A model generated the notes under the pieces. The model ran no database searches. It was not told the DNA's origin and saw only the letters and a program-made list of their open reading frames with translations. Source: Fimenecus sp045613685 (GTDB taxonomy: Bacteria > Bacillota > Clostridia > Oscillospirales > Acutalibacteraceae). From it: a stretch of 17,725 bases of DNA. The stretch lies in assembly GCA_045613685.1 (NCBI GenBank), contig JAZLBL010000022.1:1-17725 (forward strand), written 5' to 3'. Of the stretch, positions 12,859-17,725 are shown piece by piece (position 1 is the stretch's first letter; every line of letters begins with the position of its first letter). The position numbers and the translations under genes are program-made.

Positions 12859-15237
12859 CTATTTAAGTTCTGCAATTGTAACGCCTTCTTCACCTTCTCC
12901 AAATGTTCCCACTCTGAATGTTCTGATATTAGGATGTTTTCGAAGATATGTGTGAATTCCTTTGCGAAGTGCGCCCGTGCCCTTGCCGTGAATAATGGTT
13001 ATTTCATTAAGACCTGTGCGAAGAATACCATCAATAAATTTATCAAGGTCAAGGATTGCTTCTTCAACAGTTGTACCACGCAAATCAATGCTTGAACTTG
13101 AAGAGAGTGTTGCATTTGCACCTGTATGGACTTTGCGAGTGCCGTACTCTTGCTTTTTAGGTTGCTTTTTGCCACCAATTAAACGCAAATCAGAAATATT
13201 TGCTTTCATTTTAAGCATACCTGACTGGACTTGCACAATATTTTTCTTTTCGTCAACTGAAATAACTTCTGCTTCACCACCAAGAGATTTAACAAAAACC
13301 CTGTCACCTGTTTTAAGTGGTCGTGGAAGTGTATAATCTCCATCGTCATCCTGAAGACCATTTGTAATTTCATCCATTTTATCAAGTTGACGGCCCATTG
13401 CTTGTTTTGCTTTTCGGGCAATCTCTTGCAAGTTCTTTTCTTTTGCTTGTTCTTTTTTCAGTTGTTCAATTTCAAGCAATAATGAGTTACCTGCACGACG
13501 AGCATTTTCAACTATTCTTTCTGCTTCTTTCTTTGCTCTTTCGATTTCTTTTTCGCTTTGCTCTTTTGCTTTTTCGAGCACTTTCTCGGCATTTTCTTTT
13601 TGACGAAGAATTGTTTGCTTTTCTTCTTCTAATTTTTCTTTGTCGTCTTCTAATGCTTTTCTTGCAGTTTCAAGAGTATCAACTGCATCTTCAAAGCGTG
13701 TATCTTCTTCTGAAATAAGTGCTTTTGCAAAATCTGTTATATCTTCACTAATGCCGAGACGACCTGCAATAGCCAATGCATTTGAACGACCTGGCATACC
13801 TATAAGTAGTCTATAAGTTGGTTTTAATGATGCTACATCAAATTCACAGCATCCATTTTCAACTCTGTCGGTTTTCAGAGCATATTCTTTAAGCTCTGAA
13901 TAGTGAGTTGTTGATGCAATTTTTGCACCCTGACGACGAAGATTTTCAAGAATTGCAACTGCTAATGCGGCACCCTCAACCGGGTCTGTACCTGCACCCA
14001 ACTCGTCAATAAGTACAAGACTATTGTCATCAGCAGTTTTTAAAATATCAACAATAGTAGTCATATGAGCAGAAAATGTTGATAATGATTGTTCAATGCT
14101 TTGCTCATCACCGATATCTGCTAACACATTCTTAAAAACTGAAATTCTGCTATTATCTGTTACAGGAAGCATAAGGCCACACTCTGCCATAAGAGTTAAA
14201 AGTCCGATAGTTTTAATTGAAACTGTTTTACCGCCCGTATTGGCACCTGTAATCACGAGAGAATCAAAGTCGATTCCAAGAGAGATGTCAACGGGCACAA
14301 CAGCTTTAGGGTCGATAAGTGGATGTCTTGCTTTTTTGAGCAAGATTTCACCATCATTATTCACTATTGGTCTGCTTGCTTTCATTTTATAAGCAAGATG
14401 GGCTTTTGCAAAGTGCAAATCAAGCATTGTTGCAGAATCAAAGCTGATTTTTATTGTATCTTCAAACTCCCCTGCCATCTGTGATAATTCTGCGAGAATT
14501 CTCTCGATTTCGTCTTTTTCTCGGCTTTCAAGAACTTTGATTTCATTATTTGCTTCAACAACTGCTGCAGGTTCAATGAATACTGTTGCACCACTACCAG
14601 AAGTGTCATGCACCATACCTGCAACTTCGCCACGATTTTCGGCTTTGACAGGCACTACAAAACGACCATTTCGTTGAGTGATTATTCCGTCACGAAGAAT
14701 TTTTGAATAGTGTGAAGAATGAATCATACTATCAAGTTGTTCACGGATTTTATTTTCAAAATGACGCTTTTTGCGACGAATTTCTTTAAGCTCAGGTGAA
14801 GCGTTATCACTGATTTCTGTTTCACTTATAATTGCATTTGTGATTTTTTCTTCAAGATATTTATTTGGATAAAGTGAATTGAATAAATCATCAAGTGCCG
14901 TTTCCATTCCTGCACATTTTTCGTGCCAGATTGTAATGCCACGAATGATTTTTAAAGTTGTAGCAATTTTTAAAAGTTCACCCGCTGAAAGTGAGCCACC
15001 TGCATTTGCTCTGCTCAATGCGTTGTTCACATTTTGTAATCCGCCAAAAGATGGTGCACCAAATTTGGCGATAAGAATATAGGCTGCTTCGGTTTTATCG
15101 AGCAACTTGGTTACTTCAAAATAGTCAGTTAATGGCTTAATTTCAAGTGCCATTTCTTTTGCATCTGCAGATAATGCAGTATCACTTAACATTTTGAGAA
15201 TTTTATCAAGTTCAAGTGAAGTAAAATACTTGTTCAT
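12859..15237 (-). CDS. mutS2: Endonuclease MutS2 (Smr-domain MutS paralogue)
   Basis: MutS2 restrains homologous recombination and, in Bacillus, also recognises collided ribosomes; it is not the mismatch-repair MutS. The 792-residue protein lacks the MutS mismatch-binding domain. It shows core/clamp helices (1-300), an ATPase with Walker A GANTGGKT (331-338) and Walker B LVLIDELGAGTDP (407-419), and then a long charged coiled coil (about 505-620). A KOW-like segment follows (LKTGDRVFVKSLGGEAEV, 641-658), and a C-terminal Smr nuclease domain completes it (717-792), with DLRG (718-721) and HGKGTGALR (750-758). All key motifs look intact. The ATG lies three bases after the recO stop, implying cotranscription with era-yqzL-recO. 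Confidence 0.97.
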   Translation of the reverse strand: MNKYFTSLELDKILKMLSDTALSADAKEMALEIKPLTDYFEVTKLLDKTEAAYILIAKFGAPSFGGLQNVNNALSRANAGGSLSAGELLKIATTLKIIRGITIWHEKCAGMETALDDLFNSLYPNKYLEEKITNAIISETEISDNASPELKEIRRKKRHFENKIREQLDSMIHSSHYSKILRDGIITQRNGRFVVPVKAENRGEVAGMVHDTSGSGATVFIEPAAVVEANNEIKVLESREKDEIERILAELSQMAGEFEDTIKISFDSATMLDLHFAKAHLAYKMKASRPIVNNDGEILLKKARHPLIDPKAVVPVDISLGIDFDSLVITGANTGGKTVSIKTIGLLTLMAECGLMLPVTDNSRISVFKNVLADIGDEQSIEQSLSTFSAHMTTIVDILKTADDNSLVLIDELGAGTDPVEGAALAVAILENLRRQGAKIASTTHYSELKEYALKTDRVENGCCEFDVASLKPTYRLLIGMPGRSNALAIAGRLGISEDITDFAKALISEEDTRFEDAVDTLETARKALEDDKEKLEEEKQTILRQKENAEKVLEKAKEQSEKEIERAKKEAERIVENARRAGNSLLLEIEQLKKEQAKEKNLQEIARKAKQAMGRQLDKMDEITNGLQDDDGDYTLPRPLKTGDRVFVKSLGGEAEVISVDEKKNIVQVQSGMLKMKANISDLRLIGGKKQPKKQEYGTRKVHTGANATLSSSSSIDLRGTTVEEAILDLDKFIDGILRTGLNEITIIHGKGTGALRKGIHTYLRKHPNIRTFRVGTFGEGEEGVTIAELK

Positions 15238-15240
15238 TTT

Positions 15241-15981
15241 TTATACCTTTATACTATTATAAAAATCTAATGTTTTAAAATTTCGTTGTAATTGTGCTAA
15301 TAAATATTTTTCAGTTATATATGATAAATCGGGAAGTGCATAATCTTCCATTTTGAATGAATAGATTTTGTCAAACTCTGAAAAAGCAATATGACGAAGT
15401 GCTTTCACAAGACCTATATCCAAGTGAAACATTGCATCAGACGATATGCAGTTATCGCAATATAAAAGTCCGTCTTCAACACTGAAATACATTGTATCTG
15501 TTTCATATTCACCGCAACGCTCACAAGCTATGAGATTAGGCATATAACCCGCTATGCACATCATTCGAAGTTCTGTTATTGCTTTGACTTGTTCTGGTGG
15601 CATTGTGCCCTTTGCCAAGAAATGAAGAGAATTGAGCATCAGTCTTAAATATTCTTCTGCTATTTCTTCTTCCTGAACCAGTGTCATTATTATCTCTGAA
15701 AAATATTGTGCCAGTGCCATTCTTTCAAGGTCTTCACGAAGTCCGAAAAAAGTTTCAATCGGCTCAGCTTCATCAATTATGTAACTGTCTTTGGTTTTAT
15801 ACAAAGACAATTTTGAATAGCAGAACATTCCTGTTGAACTGCATTTTCTGTTTTTATAAGATTTCGCACCACGGACAAATGCTCGTACAAGCCCGTTATG
15901 GCGTGTTAGTACCGTAACGAGCTTGTCTTTTTCACCAATATTCTGTTCTTTGAGTATTACTCCGTCCGTATTCGTCCTCAT
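15241..15981 (-). CDS. recO: DNA repair protein RecO
   Basis: RecO anneals single-stranded DNA and, with RecR, loads RecA in the RecF pathway. The 246-residue protein has the N-terminal OB fold (TDGVILKEQNIGEKDKLVTV, residues 5-24), a helical middle and a four-cysteine zinc site, CERC (153-156) with CDNC (175-178). The frame extends to an ATG at 15996, but the ATG at 15981 has GAGGA eight bases before it and gives the usual short N-terminus ahead of TDGVILK. The longer start is a less likely alternative. The first 50 bases overlap the YqzL-like gene in another frame, suggesting coupling. Confidence 0.95.
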   Translation of the reverse strand: MRTNTDGVILKEQNIGEKDKLVTVLTRHNGLVRAFVRGAKSYKNRKCSSTGMFCYSKLSLYKTKDSYIIDEAEPIETFFGLREDLERMALAQYFSEIIMTLVQEEEIAEEYLRLMLNSLHFLAKGTMPPEQVKAITELRMMCIAGYMPNLIACERCGEYETDTMYFSVEDGLLYCDNCISSDAMFHLDIGLVKALRHIAFSEFDKIYSFKMEDYALPDLSYITEKYLLAQLQRNFKTLDFYNSIKV

Positions 15982-16096
15982 CGTCGAAATCCTCATCGTA
16001 TTGTTGTCTTTTATTTTCGAGAGATTTTTTATACATTAAATAATCTTCGACTTTGCCACTTTTTGTAAATCTGCTCCATATTGCCATATTATCCAT
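15932..16096 (-). CDS. Small YqzL-like protein between era and recO
   Basis: A 54-residue frame beginning MDNMAIWSRFTKSGKVEDYL and continuing MYKKSLENKRQQYDEDFDDE, with an acidic C-terminal half. AGGTGA is placed six bases before the ATG. Size, position (between era and recO, as yqzL in Bacillus) and the aromatic-F-x-x-(T/S)-G-x-(V/I)-(E/D)-x-Y-L pattern match the YqzL family, whose function is unknown. The acidic tail reading DEDFDDEDEYG and the 50-base overlap with recO are notable. The match is by memory of the family pattern; absence of a database check is the main uncertainty. Confidence 0.75.
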   Translation of the reverse strand: MDNMAIWSRFTKSGKVEDYLMYKKSLENKRQQYDEDFDDEDEYGRSNTQRTEYW

Positions 16097-16172
16097 TACA
16101 AATCACCTACCATTAGTAATTTGTGTCGTGCAATATGAAATATAATTGGTAAAAATAAAGTTTATTGGTAAA

Positions 16173-17066
16173 TTAATCTAATCCGAAATTATGAATAAGT
16201 CCTTCACGGTTACGCCAACCTTCTTTGACTTTTACCCAGCATTGAAGATTGATTTTGCAACCGAAAAAGTTTTCCATATCCTGACGAGCATAGGTTGAAA
16301 TCTTTTTAAGCATTGCTCCACCCTTGCCAATGATTATACCTTTATGACTATCTCTTTCACAGAAGATTGTTGCTTCAATATCCATTATTCCGTCACTGCG
16401 TTCACGCATTTTTTCAATGCTCACAGCAGTGCCGTGTGGGATTTCTTTATCGAGAAGTCTTAACATTTTTTCACGAATGATTTCACCTGCAAGCACTCTT
16501 TCGGGTTGGTCTGTGAGAGTGTCTTCTGGGAAGAAATGTTCTGATTCAAATGCCAACTTTTTAAGTTCTTCTAAAAGTTCTTTTATTCCACTACCATTTT
16601 GTGCAGAAACAGGAACAATGGCATCAAAATCATAATATTCTGTCATTTCTGCTATTCTTGAAATGAGATTTTCTTTTTCTTTAACTGTATCAATTTTATT
16701 GATTGCAAGAATTGCAGGGTTTTTGCCTTTTTTGATTTTCTCAATGAGTTCAAGCTCTGCTTCTTTCAATTCACCATCAGGCTCAACAACTAAAAGGCAA
16801 GCGTCAACACCTTCAATGCTATCGCTGACTGCTTTAACCATTTTTTCACCGAGTTTTGTCTTTGGTTTATGAAAACCTGGTGTATCTGTAAACACCAACT
16901 GAATATTGTCATCAGTTGTGAGTACACCCATAATTCTTGTTCTTGTTGTTTGTGGTTTTGAAGAAACAATTGCAATTTTTGTTCCTAAAAGTTTATTGAG
17001 AATTGAAGATTTGCCCACATTGGCTTTACCAACAATGGCAATAAACGCTGTTTTTGGTGTATTCAT
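16173..17066 (-). CDS. era: Ribosome-assembly GTPase Era
   Basis: Era is an essential GTPase that binds the 3' end of 16S rRNA and checks 30S assembly. The 297-residue protein has G1 GKANVGKS (13-20), G2 TTRTR (40-44), G3 DTPG (61-64), G4 NKID (123-126) and G5 VSA (153-155). A KH domain follows with loop GKGG (247-250) and the ending KINLQCWVKVKEGWR (271-285). G1 reads GKAN rather than the commoner GRPN, a tolerated variation. Its ATG abuts the dgkA stop with no gap, and its ribosome site (AAGGA) lies in the end of dgkA. The 76 bases after it carry two copies of ATTGGTAAA (plus strand, 16145-16153 and 16164-16172) and no gene. Confidence 0.98.
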   Translation of the reverse strand: MNTPKTAFIAIVGKANVGKSSILNKLLGTKIAIVSSKPQTTRTRIMGVLTTDDNIQLVFTDTPGFHKPKTKLGEKMVKAVSDSIEGVDACLLVVEPDGELKEAELELIEKIKKGKNPAILAINKIDTVKEKENLISRIAEMTEYYDFDAIVPVSAQNGSGIKELLEELKKLAFESEHFFPEDTLTDQPERVLAGEIIREKMLRLLDKEIPHGTAVSIEKMRERSDGIMDIEATIFCERDSHKGIIIGKGGAMLKKISTYARQDMENFFGCKINLQCWVKVKEGWRNREGLIHNFGLD

Positions 17067-17537
17067 TTATTTCTTTTTCCTTCCAAATCCGAAAAATATA
17101 AAAATTGTAAAAATTACTACTGAAACTGCAAAGAGCACGATACTCAATGGGTTGTCCAAAAAGTATGCAAATAAAAGTTCAAATGCTTTTGGTTGATACA
17201 TAATTGCTATACCACAAAGCACAGAAAAAATTGCAAAAACGAGCACCGCGCCCGCTGCACAGTCTTTTGCGATTTTGCCAAGTTCTGTATGTTCTTCGCC
17301 ATATAAATCCACTGCTTTTTCAATAGCAGTATTTATGAGCTCGCCACCGATTACAAGTCCGTTTGCAAGAAAGATTATTGCAAGTTCTGTTCTTGTGATT
17401 TCAAAGAAATCAAAGAAAAACAAGAAGAAATACATATAAATCATACAAACAGTATGTATTCTTAAATTTCGCTCTTTTTTAAGTGCTGTGAAAATACCAT
17501 TGAAGGCATATCCAAAACCTTTAATAAGATTTTTCAT
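17067..17537 (-). CDS. dgkA: Diacylglycerol/undecaprenol kinase family protein with extra C-terminal segment
   Basis: A membrane kinase of the DgkA family; in Gram-positives the usual substrate is undecaprenol, recycled for peptidoglycan synthesis. KKERNLRIH (20-28), GELINTAIEKAVDL (65-78) and AKDCAAGAVL (90-99) are the conserved active-site blocks, and three transmembrane helices lie at about 30-45, 50-67 and 95-113. At 156 residues it is about 30 longer than the family norm: residues 118-156 add a fourth hydrophobic helix (about 131-150) and a basic GRKKK end. The start is two bases after the ybeY stop, in the conserved ybeY-dgkA-era order. Confidence 0.93.
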   Translation of the reverse strand: MKNLIKGFGYAFNGIFTALKKERNLRIHTVCMIYMYFFLFFFDFFEITRTELAIIFLANGLVIGGELINTAIEKAVDLYGEEHTELGKIAKDCAAGAVLVFAIFSVLCGIAIMYQPKAFELLFAYFLDNPLSIVLFAVSVVIFTIFIFFGFGRKKK

Positions 17538-17539
17538 AA

Positions 17540-17725
17540 TTATTCCTCATCGAAATAGTAGCTACCATTTCTCTTCAAACCAACTCTTGTAAGAACTGCT
17601 TCTTCTTTTTCACGCATTTTCACTGCTTCAAGTCCACCATTTTCGTGGTCATAGCCTAAAAGGTGAAGAAGTGAGTGTACTGTTAAAAATCCGATTTCGC
17701 GTTGAAGTGTATGACCATATTTTTC
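17540..17725 (-). CDS. ybeY: Endoribonuclease YbeY, C-terminal part only
   Basis: The window edge cuts this gene; 61 C-terminal codons remain. They contain HSLLHLLGYDH, the zinc-binding HxxxHxxGxDH signature of YbeY with its three histidines, followed by the usual MxxxEE helix (MREKEEAVL). YbeY processes the 3' end of 16S rRNA and takes part in ribosome quality control. The stop lies two bases before dgkA, so both share a transcript with era. The N-terminus and promoter are outside the window. Confidence 0.95.
   Translation of the reverse strand, partial: EKYGHTLQREIGFLTVHSLLHLLGYDHENGGLEAVKMREKEEAVLTRVGLKRNGSYYFDEE

Noticed and set aside
16145..16172. Two ATTGGTAAA copies as a regulatory element below era
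   Set aside because: They are short and AT-rich, in a gap with no promoter-like signal; chance is likely.
1..17725. A novel defence, mobile or biosynthetic system
   Set aside because: All genes belong to known core families in largely conserved order. I found no integrase, transposase, toxin-antitoxin pair, CRISPR repeat, tRNA or attachment site.

Overview
This window is a block of bacterial housekeeping genes from an AT-rich Gram-positive organism, most likely a gut-type member of the Clostridia (Oscillospiraceae/Ruminococcus-like). The basis for this is the Firmicutes gene orders ybeY-dgkA-era-yqzL-recO and ylxM-ffh-rpsP-khpA-rimM-trmD, a DUF4830 membrane protein, a HPr with both His15 and Ser46, a Thr-tract lipoprotein, strong GGAGG/AAGGTGG ribosome sites, and TGTAGGG / CTCCCTC palindromic intergenic repeats of the kind I recall from gut Firmicutes. 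The species call is inference. Every gene I can support is on the minus strand, so the order of transcription runs from high to low coordinates.

Region A (17725 to about 12860): 3' end of ybeY (rRNA maturation), dgkA (lipid kinase), era (30S-assembly GTPase), a small YqzL-like protein, recO and mutS2 (DNA repair). The genes are packed within a few bases of each other or overlap, apart from a 76-base gap below era. Region B (12860 to 12321): a separately promoted Thr-rich lipoprotein. Region C (12312 to 8607): the SRP/ribosome operon ylxM-ffh-rpsP-khpA, then an attenuator-like hairpin, then rimM-trmD. It is driven by a perfect-consensus sigma-A promoter whose transcript would start with a 17-bp stem-loop. 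Region D (8606 to 6947): a membrane-anchored polysaccharide (peptidoglycan) deacetylase and a stand-alone HPr gene with its own promoter and terminator. Region E (6899 to 4408): uvrC and a HAD phosphatase, overlapping by one base. Region F (4365 to 1465): promoter, then rsmD, coaD, a hendecad coiled-coil protein, a DUF4830 membrane protein and an RsuA-type pseudouridine synthase. Region G (1338 to 136): a PucR/CdaR-type regulator with its own promoter, an overlapping palindrome and a strong terminator. Bases 1 to 120 hold a hairpin-forming dispersed-type repeat and no gene.

The common themes are ribosome biogenesis (YbeY, Era, RimM, TrmD, RsmD, RsuA-like, KhpA, bS16), protein export (Ffh/YlxM), DNA repair and recombination (RecO, MutS2, UvrC), CoA synthesis and cell-envelope upkeep. 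I see no RNA genes, CRISPR array, insertion sequence, phage or defence module, and I do not think the window holds a new multi-gene system. The points worth following are small-scale: a 5'-terminal hairpin on the SRP operon, a possible ribosome-site-sequestering hairpin before the DUF4830 gene, an operator-like palindrome at the regulator promoter, repeats upstream of the HPr promoter, and several likely start-site corrections.
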